Part shown: in pieces, positions 53,982 through 63,657 of the stretch | Numbering within the stretch: the stretch's first letter is position 1 | How the letters are laid out: every line of letters starts with the position of its first letter | Source: Streptomyces bicolor | Lineage (GTDB): Bacteria; Actinomycetota; Actinomycetes; Streptomycetales; Streptomycetaceae | Direction: 5' to 3' | DNA: 64,000 nt | NCBI RefSeq assembly: GCF_000719285.1 | Contig: NZ_JOFS01000003.1 | Span: 216,081-280,080 of the forward strand | Program-made: the position numbers and the translations under genes | Notes under the pieces: model-generated | What the model saw: the letters and a program-made list of their open reading frames with translations, nothing else | What the model was told of the DNA's origin: nothing | Databases searched by the model: none

Positions 53982-54676
53982 CGCCGCCCCTCCAGCAGAG
54001 ACGGCGCCCCATAGCGCCCGCTCGCCGGACGCTCGTCCAGCAGCCGCAGGAAAGCGGGCACCACACTGCCCGGCGCCGGCCGCGGATCGTCGTCGTCCGG
54101 TACGGCCGCCGCGTACAGGTCCGTGGCCATGTCCCCGGGATCGACCGCCCACACCCGCAGCCCGGGCTCCTCCGCGCCCAGCACCGCAGCGAGATGGTCC
54201 AGCGCGGCCTTCGACGCCCCGTACCCACCCCACGTCTCGTACGCCTCGGCGGCCGCGTCCGAGCTGACCGTGATCACCGTGCCCGCCCCGGACGCCCGAA
54301 GCAGCGGCAACGCCTCCTGGACAAGGGCCAGCGCGGCGACCACGTTCACCTCCAGCGCCCTGCGCAGCCCCTCCAAGGGCAGCTCGTCGAGCCGTACAAG
54401 CGGCTCGGCGCCGAGCGCGCTGGCGTTGCTCACCAGCAGATCGACGCCGCCCAGCTGCCAGGCGGCGGCCACCAGCCCGGCGCGGTGCCCGGCGTCCGTG
54501 ACGTCCCCAGGCACGGCCGTCACGCGCGTGCCGTACGCCCGCAGCCCGGCCGCCGTCTCCTGCAGGACCTCCGCCGTCCTGGCGTCGAGCACCAGATCCC
54601 AGCCGCGCCCCGCCAGCGCCTCGGCGAGCGCCCGGCCCAGTCCCTTCGAGGCCCCCGTGATGATCGCTACGGGCAT
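53978..54676 (-). CDS. SDR-family oxidoreductase coupled to a QueA-like gene
   Basis: 232 residues from ATG 54676 (GAGGGGACGG upstream). IITGASKGLGRALAEALAGRGW is the Rossmann start, then LVSNASALG, SSDAAAEAYETWGGYGASKAALDHL with Ser, Tyr and Lys (YxxxK), and VDPGDMATDLYAA. Active-site residues are intact. The stop overlaps the QueA-like start by 4 nt, so co-translation is expected. Substrate unknown. Confidence 0.92.
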   Translation of the reverse strand: MPVAIITGASKGLGRALAEALAGRGWDLVLDARTAEVLQETAAGLRAYGTRVTAVPGDVTDAGHRAGLVAAAWQLGGVDLLVSNASALGAEPLVRLDELPLEGLRRALEVNVVAALALVQEALPLLRASGAGTVITVSSDAAAEAYETWGGYGASKAALDHLAAVLGAEEPGLRVWAVDPGDMATDLYAAAVPDDDDPRPAPGSVVPAFLRLLDERPASGRYGAPSLLEGRR

Positions 54677-54934
54677 GACAACCGTCCCCTCGTCCCAGTC
54701 CGCCACCGGTCGGCGGTGCCCTCAACGTAGGAACCGGAACGCCCGCACCGCCTCGGACGCGGGCCGCAAAGCCCCGGGGCCCTTCGTCCTACGCCGAGCA
54801 CCGGGGGCCTTTCGCCCTACGCCGCCGGGTCTGGGACGGCGGCCGTACGCCGCGGAGCCTGCGACCGCAGCCCTAGGTCCCGCGCCGCAGCCGGCCGCCA
54901 CCACAGGTCCGATCCGCCTGTCACACCCCGCCGG

Positions 54935-54946
54935 TACCGTGAGGGC
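54935..54946 (+). promoter_or_regulatory. -10 element TACCGT placed for a leaderless histidine kinase mRNA
   Basis: TACCGT (54935-54940) lies 6 nt before ATG 54947. No convincing -35 in place. Confidence 0.4.
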
Positions 54947-56092
54947 ATGAGTCAAGGCCCCAGGTCCGGCCTGTCCGCGGTGAGCTCCGCGTTGCTGGCC
55001 ATGAGCAGGCATCTAGAGGTGCGCGACGTCCTCAAGACGATCGTCGCCTCGGCCCGCGAACTGCTCGACGCGCAGTACGCCGCCCTCGGCGTCCCGGACG
55101 ACCACGGCGGCTTCGCCCAGTTCGTGGTCGACGGGGTCAGCGACCAGGAGTGGAAGGCCATCGGCCCGCTGCCCCGCCAGCACGGCATCCTCGCCGCGAT
55201 GCTCAAGGAGGCCAAGGTCGAGCGCTTGGCGGACGTGCGCAAGGACCCCCGCTTCGAGGGCTGGCCGTCCGCGCACCCCGACATGTCCGACTTCCTGGGC
55301 CTGCCCATCCGCGACGGCGACGAAGTCATCGGCGCGCTCTTCCTCGCGAACAAGAACTGTCCAAAGCCGGAAGGCAGTTGCGGCTTCACCGAAGAGGACG
55401 AGGAACTGCTGGGTATCCTCGCCCAGCACGCCGCGATAGCCCTGACCAACGCCCGCCTCTACGAGCGCAGCCGCGAACTGACGATCGCCGAGGAACGCTC
55501 GCGCCTGGCCCACGAACTGCACGACGCGGTCAGCCAGAAGCTGTTCTCCCTGCGCCTGACGGCCCAGGCGGCAGCCGCCCTGATCGACCGCGACCCCTCC
55601 CGCGCCAAGGGCGAGCTGCACCAGGTGGCCGCGCTCGCCGCCGAGGCAGCCGACGAACTGCGCGCCGCGGTCGTCGAGTTGCGCCCGGCGGCGCTGGACG
55701 AGGACGGCCTCGTGGCCACCCTGCGCACCCAGATCCAGGTCCTCGACCGCGCCCATACCGCGCGCGTGACCTTCGCCGGCCGCGGTGTGAAGGCCCTGCC
55801 CGCCGCCCAGGAGGAGGCCGTGCTGCGGGTGGCCCAGGAGGCCCTGCACAACGCCCTGCGGCACTCCGGGGCCGAGCACGTCGACGTGACGCTGGACCGG
55901 CGCGGCAGCGGAGCCGTCCTGCGGGTCACGGACAACGGCAGCGGGTTCGACCCGAAGGCGATACGCCGCGCCGGACGCCACCTCGGCCTGGTCTCCATGC
56001 GGGACCGGGCGAGCGGGGTCGGCGGCACGCTGACCGTGGAATCGGCGCCCGGCAAGGGCACCACGATCGAGATGGAGGTACCCGGTGGCTGA
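54947..56092 (+). CDS. GAF-domain sensor histidine kinase
   Basis: 381 residues, no membrane helix, so cytosolic. An N-terminal GAF domain (about 20-170: LLDAQYAALGVPDDHGGFAQFVVDGVSDQE, FLGLPIRDGDEVIGALFLANK). A HisKA_3 dimer with RSRLAHELHDAVSQKLFSLRLTAQ; the phospho-His is about His192. The HATPase has EALHNALRHSGAEHVDVTL and NGSGFDPKAIRRAGRHLGLVSMRDRASGVGG. The next gene is its regulator, coupled by overlap. Confidence 0.95.
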   Translation: MSQGPRSGLSAVSSALLAMSRHLEVRDVLKTIVASARELLDAQYAALGVPDDHGGFAQFVVDGVSDQEWKAIGPLPRQHGILAAMLKEAKVERLADVRKDPRFEGWPSAHPDMSDFLGLPIRDGDEVIGALFLANKNCPKPEGSCGFTEEDEELLGILAQHAAIALTNARLYERSRELTIAEERSRLAHELHDAVSQKLFSLRLTAQAAAALIDRDPSRAKGELHQVAALAAEAADELRAAVVELRPAALDEDGLVATLRTQIQVLDRAHTARVTFAGRGVKALPAAQEEAVLRVAQEALHNALRHSGAEHVDVTLDRRGSGAVLRVTDNGSGFDPKAIRRAGRHLGLVSMRDRASGVGGTLTVESAPGKGTTIEMEVPGG

Positions 56093-56726
56093 CGCGATCA
56101 AGGTGCTGCTCGTCGACGACCACCAGGTGGTCCGCCGGGGCCTGCGCACCTTCCTCGAAGTGCAGGACGACATCGAGGTCGTGGGCGAGGCCGCCGACGG
56201 CGCCGAAGGAGTGGCCCGCGCCGAGGAACTGAAGCCGGACGTCGTGCTGATGGACGTCAAGATGCCCGGCATGGACGGCGTCGAGGCCCTGCGCAGGCTC
56301 CGCGAACTGGACAACCCCGCGCGCGTGCTGATCGTCACCAGCTTCACCGAACAGCGCACGGTGATCCCGGCCCTGCGCGCGGGCGCCGCCGGGTACGTCT
56401 ACAAGGACGTCGACCCGGACGCACTCGCCGGAGCGATCCGCTCGGTCCACGCCGGCCACATCCTGCTCCAACCCGAGGTCGCGGGCGCCCTCCTGTCCCA
56501 GGAGGAGGCCAACTCCGGGCAGGGGAGAGCGGGTTCGCTGACGGAGCGGGAGCGCGAGGTGCTCGGCCTCATCGCCGACGGCCGCTCCAACCGCGAGATA
56601 GCCAGAGCCCTGGTCCTCTCGGAGAAGACCGTCAAGACCCACGTCTCGAACATCCTGATGAAGCTCGATCTCGCGGACCGCACCCAGGCCGCGCTGTGGG
56701 CCGTACGCCATGGCGTGACCGGCTGA
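56085..56726 (+). CDS. NarL/LuxR-type response regulator
   Basis: GTG 56085 overlaps the kinase end by 8 nt, with GATGGAGG upstream. 213 residues. The receiver has LLVDDHQVVRRGLRTFLEV, phosphoacceptor Asp57 in VVLMDVKMPGMDGVEAL, and KD in YVYKDVDPD. The LuxR HTH has TEREREVLGLIADGRSNREIARALVLSEKTVKTHVSNILMKL. A two-component pair next to chpE; direct control of chpE is unproven. Confidence 0.95.
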   Translation: MADAIKVLLVDDHQVVRRGLRTFLEVQDDIEVVGEAADGAEGVARAEELKPDVVLMDVKMPGMDGVEALRRLRELDNPARVLIVTSFTEQRTVIPALRAGAAGYVYKDVDPDALAGAIRSVHAGHILLQPEVAGALLSQEEANSGQGRAGSLTEREREVLGLIADGRSNREIARALVLSEKTVKTHVSNILMKLDLADRTQAALWAVRHGVTG

Positions 56727-56894
56727 AACGCTCTGCGCAGGACCTCACGGACGGCAATACGGAGGACTCCGCTCCGGACTGAGATTCATACCGTCGTGGG
56801 AATGTCCCCCAGATGGCGCATCCTTCGCGGATCTCCGCCGTTCTCCAGTGCGTGCTGCGGCGACTGCCGCGGCAACCGCAAGGAGGGCTTAGAA

Positions 56895-57140
56895 GTGAAG
56901 AACCTGAAGAAGGCAGCGGCTGTGACGATGGTGGCGGGTGGCCTGCTGGCCGCCGGTGCCGGAGTGGCCTCCGCCACCGGCGGCGCGCACGCCGACGGCG
57001 ACGCCGTGGGCTCCCCGGGCATCGGCTCCGGCAACGTCGTCCAGGCCCCGGTCAACGTCCCCGTCAATGTCTCGGGCAACAGCGTGAACGTCGTCGGCAT
57101 CCTGAACCCTGCCTTCGGCAACCAGGCCGTCAACCACTGA
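56895..57140 (+). CDS. chpE: Short chaplin ChpE
   Basis: GTG 56895, with AAGGAGGG upstream. 81 residues. A signal peptide (MKNLKKAAAVTMVAGGLLAAGAGVASA) and one chaplin domain (DAVGSPGIGSGNVVQAPVNVPVNVSGNSVNVVGILNPAFGN) without the Cys pair of other chaplins, ending AVNH. This is typical of ChpE, a surface-active protein for aerial growth. A 13-bp hairpin follows. Confidence 0.95.
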   Translation: MKNLKKAAAVTMVAGGLLAAGAGVASATGGAHADGDAVGSPGIGSGNVVQAPVNVPVNVSGNSVNVVGILNPAFGNQAVNH

Positions 57141-57165
57141 CGACCCCCGAAGCAAGCAGTGACCT

Positions 57166-57195
57166 CCGGCCTCCCGGGCATTCCCGGGAGGCCGG
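57166..57195 (+). terminator. 13-bp stem-loop after chpE
   Basis: CCGGCCTCCCGGG pairs perfectly with CCCGGGAGGCCGG around a CATT loop, 25 nt beyond the stop. Confidence 0.75.
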
Positions 57196-57320
57196 TCTGT
57201 CTGCCGGCGATCTCAGCTCCGGCCGGTGCAGCCCGTCAGTCTCACTGGAGGCACCCCGCGCGCCGGGCCGCGCGCCCCACACCGCCCAGCCCCCACATCG
57301 GGCACCAGCACAACCACCGC

Positions 57321-58109
57321 TCAGCGCACGCCCCGCTCCCGCTCCTCCACATACGCGTTGTACGCAGCCACCTGCGCCCGCCGAGCCACCCGCTCCACCG
57401 GCCGCAACGCCTCCGCCCGAGCCCCCATCTCAGCGGAGCTCACCGCACCCCCGTGGCCGTTCTCATACGCCAGCGAAACCAGCAACCCCACCCGCTGCGC
57501 CAGCTCCAGCACCCGCACCGCCCGCGGCGGATACCCCGGTGCCAACACCTCCCGCCCCCGCTCGGCCCGCGCCCGATACGCGTCGATCGCCGCCTCGGCC
57601 ACCGGCCCCGACCCGGCGACATCAAGCCGCGACAACACCTCGGTGGCCTCCCGCAGCGCCTCCGCCAGCTCCCGCTCGGCCTCACCCAGCGACGGCACAT
57701 CGGCAGGCGGCGCCTCCCGTACGGCCAGGCAGTGCCAGACGACCTCGACATGCACATCACCGTCGGGCCCCGCCTCGTACACCTCAGGCACCAGCCCGAA
57801 CGCGGCCCCGTGACAGACCACGGCCTCCTCGGCCTCCATCGCCCGCGCGTTGAACTCCGGCGGCCCACTCAACCCCAGCGGATGCCCCGGCGCGGGCAGC
57901 GCGACCCGCAGCCCACTCACCCCGAGCGCCCGCAGCCGCCCCAGCGCCAGCGTGAGCCCGACCGGTGCCGACTCACCCGGCAGGCCCTCCACCCGGTGCA
58001 CGGCATCGTCCCCGACGATCTCCAGCACAGCGTCATCCGGCGAGACAAGTCCGGCCAAAAGGGCATTTCCCCAAGCCGTAAGACGTCCTGAACGTGGTTC
58101 CGAGAGCAT
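57321..58109 (-). CDS. Conserved hypothetical protein, likely leaderless
   Basis: 262 residues, MLSEPRSGRLTAWGNALLAGLVSPDDAVLEIVGDDAVHRV... The TAGGGT -10 on the minus strand (58116-58121) lies 6 nt before ATG 58109, implying a leaderless mRNA. The first half is a mixed alpha/beta stretch and the second half has helices (ERELAEALREATEVLSRL..AIDAYRARAERGREVL). No motif I recognise; the family appears Streptomyces-wide. No partner gene. Confidence 0.78.
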   Translation of the reverse strand: MLSEPRSGRLTAWGNALLAGLVSPDDAVLEIVGDDAVHRVEGLPGESAPVGLTLALGRLRALGVSGLRVALPAPGHPLGLSGPPEFNARAMEAEEAVVCHGAAFGLVPEVYEAGPDGDVHVEVVWHCLAVREAPPADVPSLGEAERELAEALREATEVLSRLDVAGSGPVAEAAIDAYRARAERGREVLAPGYPPRAVRVLELAQRVGLLVSLAYENGHGGAVSSAEMGARAEALRPVERVARRAQVAAYNAYVEERERGVR

Positions 58110-58263
58110 GCCCCCACCCTAAGGACCGGACCGATGGAATGAAGCGGTGGACCGGTGGCGTAGATTTCGTTGAGGGCTGCGCCCACCGGCGCACGCGACC
58201 ACCGAGACGCCTAGCCGCCGAGACGCCGACACCGGTCACACTGCAAGGGGAGACAACGCGCTC

Positions 58264-59061
<798 letters not shown>

Positions 59062-59126
59062 CCCCGCCCTTCACCCCGCGAAACCTCGGCGAAGCCCCGG
59101 TAAGAAGGCCCTTCAAACTGATCGGC

Positions 59127-59145
59127 GCCCTGTCCGTGACAGGGC
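59127..59145. terminator. 8-bp stem-loop before nfeD
   Basis: GCCCTGTC and GACAGGGC flank a 3-nt loop, 65 nt after the ABC gene and just upstream of the NfeD promoter. Confidence 0.5.
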
Positions 59146-59154
59146 CCGCGGTCA

Positions 59155-59166
59155 TACCATGACCAT
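59155..59166 (+). promoter_or_regulatory. -10 TACCAT for a leaderless nfeD transcript
   Basis: TACCAT (59155-59160) is 6 nt before the GTG start at 59167. Confidence 0.45.
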
Positions 59167-59598
59167 GTGGAAATCGACGCGTGGGTTTGGTGGTTGATCG
59201 GCGCGGCAGCGCTCGGCATCGGGCTCGTGATCACCGCGATGCCCGAACTCGGCATGCTGGCGGTGGGCGCCGTCGCGGCCGCGGTGGTCGCCGGCATCTT
59301 CGGCGGCGACGCCGTCATCCAGGTCGTGGCCTTCGTCGTCATCTCGACCGCACTCATCGCCGTCGTACGGCCCATCGCGAACCGGCATCGCGCACAGCGA
59401 CCCCAACTCGCCACCGGCATCGAGGCGTTGAAGGGAAAACAGGCCGTCGTACTGGAGCGCGTCGACGCCTCCGGCGGCCGGATCAAGCTCGCCGGTGAGA
59501 TCTGGTCGGCACGCTCCCTCGACACCGACCGCGCCTACGAAGTAGGCCAGGAAGTGGACGTCGTGGACATCGAGGGAGCCACGGCGATCGTCATGTGA
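59167..59598 (+). CDS. NfeD-like membrane protein
   Basis: GTG 59167, leaderless by context. 143 residues. TM helices: VWWLIGAAALGIGLVITAM, MLAVGAVAAAVVAGIFGG and VIQVVAFVVISTALIAVV. The C-terminal OB-like domain (80-143) has GKQAVVLERVDASGGRIKLAGEIWSARSLD. NfeD proteins work with stomatins; the stomatin-type gene is 133 nt downstream on the same strand. Confidence 0.93.
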   Translation: MEIDAWVWWLIGAAALGIGLVITAMPELGMLAVGAVAAAVVAGIFGGDAVIQVVAFVVISTALIAVVRPIANRHRAQRPQLATGIEALKGKQAVVLERVDASGGRIKLAGEIWSARSLDTDRAYEVGQEVDVVDIEGATAIVM

Positions 59599-59731
59599 CC
59601 TCGCACGACGTAACTGGCGCGAACGCGCCACGAGGTACGCGACGGTCTGTCAGACTCGATCAGCAAGATCTTCAACAAGCATAAGATCTGCCGAAGTTGC
59701 CGCAGCGGAGAAGGGGTACGGGGAAACGACG

Positions 59732-60682
59732 ATGGAACCGGTCATCATCGTCCTGATCATTCTGGTGGTGTTGGTCTTCATCGCCCTGATCAAGACGATC
59801 CAGGTCATCCCACAGGCGAGCGCGGCCATCGTCGAACGCTTCGGCCGCTACACGCGGACACTCAACGCGGGCCTCAACATCGTGGTCCCGTTCATCGACA
59901 CCATCCGCAACCGCATCGACCTGCGCGAACAGGTCGTACCGTTCCCGCCGCAGCCGGTGATCACCCAGGACAACCTGGTCGTGAACATCGACACGGTCAT
60001 CTACTACCAGGTCACCGACGCCCGCGCCGCCACCTACGAAGTCGCCAGCTACATCCAGGCGATCGAGCAACTGACGGTCACCACCCTCCGCAACATCATC
60101 GGCGGCATGGACCTCGAGCGCACCCTGACCTCCCGCGAGGAGATCAACGCGGCCCTGCGCGGCGTCCTCGACGAGGCAACGGGCAAGTGGGGCATCCGAG
60201 TCAACCGCGTCGAGCTGAAGGCGATCGAACCCCCCACCTCCATCCAGGACTCGATGGAGAAGCAGATGCGCGCCGACCGCGACAAGCGCGCCGCGATCCT
60301 CACCGCCGAAGGTACGCGCCAGGCCGCGATCCTCACCGCCGAAGGTGAGAAGCAGTCCCAGATCCTGCGCGCCGAGGGTGAAGCCAAGGCAGCCGCCCTG
60401 CGCGCGGAAGGCGAAGCCCAGGCAGTCCGCACGGTCTTCGAAGCGATCCACGCCGGCGACCCCGACCAGAAGCTCCTCTCCTACCAGTACCTCCAGATGC
60501 TCCCGAAGATCGCCGAAGGCGACGCCAACAAGCTCTGGATCGTCCCCAGCGAAATCGGCGACGCCCTCAAGGGCCTTTCGGGCGCGATGGGCAACTTGGG
60601 CGGCCTGGGCGGCGGTTCGGGCGGCAACGGCTCCTCCGGCAACACCGGCACGGAACGCCGAGAGAAGCCGTCGATCGACTGA
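59732..60682 (+). CDS. SPFH/stomatin-like (band 7) membrane protein
   Basis: 316 residues. N-terminal TM (IIVLIILVVLVFIALI), then the band-7 domain: IQVIPQASAAIVERFGRYTRTLNAGLNIVVPFIDTI, LREQVVPFPPQPVITQDNLVVNIDTVIYYQV. A coiled-coil region is rich in Ala/Glu/Arg (AILTAEGTRQAAILTAEGEKQSQIL, repeated). A Gly/Asn-rich tail ends the protein. Likely forms membrane microdomains with NfeD. Confidence 0.95.
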   Translation: MEPVIIVLIILVVLVFIALIKTIQVIPQASAAIVERFGRYTRTLNAGLNIVVPFIDTIRNRIDLREQVVPFPPQPVITQDNLVVNIDTVIYYQVTDARAATYEVASYIQAIEQLTVTTLRNIIGGMDLERTLTSREEINAALRGVLDEATGKWGIRVNRVELKAIEPPTSIQDSMEKQMRADRDKRAAILTAEGTRQAAILTAEGEKQSQILRAEGEAKAAALRAEGEAQAVRTVFEAIHAGDPDQKLLSYQYLQMLPKIAEGDANKLWIVPSEIGDALKGLSGAMGNLGGLGGGSGGNGSSGNTGTERREKPSID

Positions 60683-60704
60683 CGGCGAGTCTCTCGTACG
60701 ACAA

Positions 60705-60735
60705 AGGGCCCGCCTTCCAGATGAGGGCGGGCCCT
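60705..60735 (+). terminator. 10-bp stem-loop after the stomatin gene
   Basis: AGGGCCCGCC and GGCGGGCCCT flank an 11-nt loop, 22 nt after the stop. Confidence 0.65.
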
Positions 60736-60739
60736 GACG

Positions 60740-60800
60740 CGCCCCTAAGGGGCGCGGGGAACTGCGCGACCAGCCACGAACCACCCGCGGCCAACGAACA
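60740..60800 (+). repeat. Dispersed intergenic repeat, copy 3
   Basis: GCGCCCCTAAGGGGCGC is a palindrome at its start, followed by GGGGAACTGCGCGACCAGCC and CACGAACCACCCGCGGCC. It matches copies near 20400 and 33668. Confidence 0.75.
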
Positions 60801-60822
60801 ACCAAAGTCCTACGGCGATAAG

Positions 60823-61329
60823 TTACGCGGCGTCCCGAGCCAACCAGTCTGGCAGCGCCTCAAACTCGTCGGCCCCCAGCGCCAGCAACATCGCATCAGC
60901 AGGAGTCGGCTCAAACGGCTCCCGAAGCAACGGCATCCCCGCCTCCGCAGGCGTCCGGTCGGCCTTCCGATGATTGTCCTCCGCGCAAGAGGCCACCGTA
61001 TTCAGCCACGTGTCCTGCCCACCCCGCGACCGAGGCACCACATGGTCCACAGTCGTAGCCCTGCGCCCGCAGTACGCGCACCTGTGCCGGTCCCGCACCA
61101 GAACACCCCGCCTCGACCACGGCGCTTGTCTTCGGAACGGCACCCGTACGTACCTGCACAGCCGGATCACCCGAGGCGCGGGTATGTCGACCGCGGCTCC
61201 ACGCATGCGCAGTTCGGGGTGGGCCTGCTCGACGACGGCCTTGTCCTGAAGCACCAGAACGACGGCTCGGTTCAACGTCACCGTCGACAGCGGCTCGAAG
61301 CTCGCATTCAGCACCAGCGTGTCCCGCAT
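60823..61329 (-). CDS. HNH endonuclease
   Basis: ATG 61329 with GGGAGGTGGG upstream. 168 residues. The N-terminus MRDTLVLNASFEPLSTVTLNRAVVLVLQDKAVV is followed by HNH: CAYCGRRATTVDHVVPRSRGGQDTWLNTVASCAEDNHRKADRTP, with Cys pairs and DHVVPRSRGG. It cuts DNA in a metal-dependent way; the target is unknown. A solitary HNH family gene common in actinomycetes. Confidence 0.92.
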   Translation of the reverse strand: MRDTLVLNASFEPLSTVTLNRAVVLVLQDKAVVEQAHPELRMRGAAVDIPAPRVIRLCRYVRVPFRRQAPWSRRGVLVRDRHRCAYCGRRATTVDHVVPRSRGGQDTWLNTVASCAEDNHRKADRTPAEAGMPLLREPFEPTPADAMLLALGADEFEALPDWLARDAA

Positions 61330-61412
61330 GACCAGCCCACCTCCCGTGTGCACCTGCCCACCCCCTGGCGGGCTGGGATCAACTCTGGCCGGGCACACCG
61401 AGATGGACAACG

Positions 61413-61460
61413 AAATAAAAAATGCCCGCCCCTGATCACTTCCAAGACCAGGGGCGGGCA
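61413..61460 (-). terminator. Intrinsic terminator with T-run (minus strand)
   Basis: Read on the minus strand, TGCCCGCCCCTG and CAGGGGCGGGCA pair (12 bp) around a 14-nt loop, followed by TTTTTTATTTCG. This ends the PEBP transcript and is the clearest intrinsic terminator in the window. Confidence 0.9.
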
Positions 61461-61475
61461 AACGTTCCATGAACG

Positions 61476-62015
61476 TCAGGCTTCGGCAGGCGCCTCGTAC
61501 TCACCGATCACATGGGCGCGCGCGATCGTGTGGAACCGCAGATTGAAGCCGACGACGGCCGGACTGGCGTCCGAGTCCGGACCGAGCTTCTCCTGGCCCA
61601 CGGCGTACACCGTGAACACATACCGATGCGGCCCGTCCCCGGGCGGCGGCGCGGCACCACCGAAGTCCTTGGACCCGTAGTCGTTCCGCGCCTGTACGGC
61701 ACCCTCCGGCAGCCCCTCGAACTTGCCGCTGCCCGCACCCGCCGGCAGCTCGGTCACCGAGGCCGGGATGTCGAAGACGACCCAGTGCCAGAACCCGCTG
61801 CCCGTAGGGGCGTCGGGGTCGTAGCAAGTCACGGCGAAGCTCTTGGTCTCGGCCGGGAACCCCTCCCAGCGCAGCTGCGGCGAGGTGTTACCGGCCGCGT
61901 AGACCTGAGCGTCCCTGAGGGTCCCGCCGTGCTCGACGTCCTCGCTCGCGACCGTGAAGGACGGCACGGGCGGATGGAAGTCGTGGGGCAGCGGCCGCCT
62001 CTTCAGCTCGGTCAC
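61476..62015 (-). CDS. YbhB/YbcL (PEBP/Raf-kinase-inhibitor-like) family protein
   Basis: 179 residues. [19 protein letters not shown], then [41 protein letters not shown] is the PEBP core ([13 protein letters not shown]). [21 protein letters not shown] completes the ligand site. The family binds small anionic ligands; role unknown. Followed by a strong terminator. Confidence 0.95.
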   Translation of the reverse strand: MTELKRRPLPHDFHPPVPSFTVASEDVEHGGTLRDAQVYAAGNTSPQLRWEGFPAETKSFAVTCYDPDAPTGSGFWHWVVFDIPASVTELPAGAGSGKFEGLPEGAVQARNDYGSKDFGGAAPPPGDGPHRYVFTVYAVGQEKLGPDSDASPAVVGFNLRFHTIARAHVIGEYEAPAEA

Positions 62016-62058
62016 TTCGATACCTCCTGACGAACCAGTGGAATCAGCAGTTCCGAGC

Positions 62059-62841
62059 CTAGGACCAGTTGCGCTTGCTGCCGACCTCGGACAGCCAATG
62101 GTTGAGATACGCCGCCCAGTCGGTCCCGTGGAAGTCGTTGAGACCCACCTGGAACGACCGGAAGGTGTCGCTGCCGGCGCTGAACAGCCCCGGCTTCTTG
62201 TCCATTTCGAGAACGACGTCCATGGCGTTCTCGTCCGCGACGAAGCTCAACTCGACCTGGTTGATGCCACGGTACTGCTGCGGCGGGAAGAACTCGATCT
62301 CCTGGTAGAACGGCAGCTTCTGCCGCGTACCGCGGATGTGGCCGCGCTCCATGTCCGCGTTCTTGAAGCGGAAGCCCAGCTGGATGAAGGCGTCGAGGAT
62401 CGCCTTCTGCGCGGGCAGCGGGTGCACGTTGATCGGGTCCAGGTCGGTGGAGTCCACGGCCCGCGCGATCGACAGCTCCGTCGTCACACCGATGTTCATG
62501 CCGCGCAGCGGCTGCCCGTCGATCGTCGTGACCGGAGTCTCCCACGGGATCTCCAGCCCGAAAGGCACCGCGTGCACGGCCTGGGCCTGCAGCTCGAAGG
62601 CGCCACCGAGCGGCAGCTTCGTGAACTCGATGTCCTGCTTGTACTCCGAGTCCTGGCCCTCGACCTCGACGCGCGCCTGCAGCCCGACGGCCAGGCCCTC
62701 GATGTCCTGGTTGACGGACCCGCCCTGAATCCGCACCTCACCCTGGACGACACCGCCCGGGACGACGTTGACCTCCGTCAGCACCGTCTCGACCGAAGCA
62801 CCGCCGGCCCCCAGGCTCGCGAGCAGCTTCTTGAACGCCAT
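62059..62841 (-). CDS. Sporulation protein Spo0M family
   Basis: 260 residues, intact. [21 protein letters not shown], then [43 protein letters not shown] is the Spo0M core (arrestin-like fold). Downstream [32 protein letters not shown] and the DxDxxxx-rich [12 protein letters not shown] match. Acts in sporulation or stress in Bacillus; in Streptomyces the role is inferred. ATG 62841. Confidence 0.92.
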   Translation of the reverse strand: MAFKKLLASLGAGGASVETVLTEVNVVPGGVVQGEVRIQGGSVNQDIEGLAVGLQARVEVEGQDSEYKQDIEFTKLPLGGAFELQAQAVHAVPFGLEIPWETPVTTIDGQPLRGMNIGVTTELSIARAVDSTDLDPINVHPLPAQKAILDAFIQLGFRFKNADMERGHIRGTRQKLPFYQEIEFFPPQQYRGINQVELSFVADENAMDVVLEMDKKPGLFSAGSDTFRSFQVGLNDFHGTDWAAYLNHWLSEVGSKRNWS

Positions 62842-62981
62842 GACTCTCCTCTTCTCAGAGTGGATCCTTGATCCCTACAAACGCGATCCGGCCGTGGCCG
62901 GTTCCGCGTCCTCACCCTGGCAAGGTGCACGCCCCCTGACCACCCCGTTGCGACCACCCGTCTGCACTACCCTCGGACGGC

Positions 62982-63632
62982 ATGATCGCGACCCCCGACC
63001 GTACGCCCCTTCCCCGGGACTTCTTCGACCGGCCCGTCCTGGAAGTCGCCCCCGACCTCCTGGGCCGTCTCCTCGTACGCACGACACCGGACGGTCCGAT
63101 CACCCTCCGCCTCACGGAGGTCGAGGCCTATGACGGCCCGAACGACCCCGGCTCCCATGCCTATCGCGGCCGAACACCCCGCAATGACGTGATGTTCGGT
63201 CCCCCCGGACACGTCTACGTCTACTTCACCTACGGCATGTGGCACTGCATGAACCTGGTGTGCGGCCCCGATGGCCAGGCGAGCGCGGTCCTTCTCCGGG
63301 CCGGCGAGATCGTCGAGGGCGCCGAGCTCGCCCGCAAACGTCGACTCTCGGCCCGCAACGACAAGGAACTGGCCAAAGGCCCGGCCCGTCTGGCCACCGC
63401 TCTGGACGTGGACCGGGCCCTGGACGGCACGGACGCGTGCGCCGTCGGCGAGACACCGCTGAGGATCCTCGCCGGCACCCCGATCCCCTCCGACCAGGTA
63501 CGCAACGGCCCACGCACCGGCGTGGCAGGCGACGGCGGCAACGGCGACGTCCACCCCTGGCGCTACTGGGTAGCGAACGACCCCACCGTGAGCCCCTATC
63601 GGGCCCACGTGCCGAGGCGCCGCTCGAGTTGA
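62982..63632 (+). CDS. DNA-3-methyladenine glycosylase (AAG/Mpg family)
   Basis: 216 residues. [22 protein letters not shown], then [54 protein letters not shown] is the conserved core (EVEAY with the catalytic Glu, [16 protein letters not shown]). [18 protein letters not shown] follows. Removes alkylated bases. The stop codon overlaps the -35 box of the rRNA promoter. Confidence 0.97.
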   Translation: MIATPDRTPLPRDFFDRPVLEVAPDLLGRLLVRTTPDGPITLRLTEVEAYDGPNDPGSHAYRGRTPRNDVMFGPPGHVYVYFTYGMWHCMNLVCGPDGQASAVLLRAGEIVEGAELARKRRLSARNDKELAKGPARLATALDVDRALDGTDACAVGETPLRILAGTPIPSDQVRNGPRTGVAGDGGNGDVHPWRYWVANDPTVSPYRAHVPRRRSS

Positions 63633-63657
63633 CTCGCCTTGGCGAGGCGCGTAACGT
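63629..63657 (+). promoter_or_regulatory. rRNA operon promoter with near-consensus boxes
   Basis: TTGACT (63629-63634) and TAACGT (63652-63657) are separated by 17 nt. This fits the primary sigma consensus and overlaps the glycosylase stop. Confidence 0.75.
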
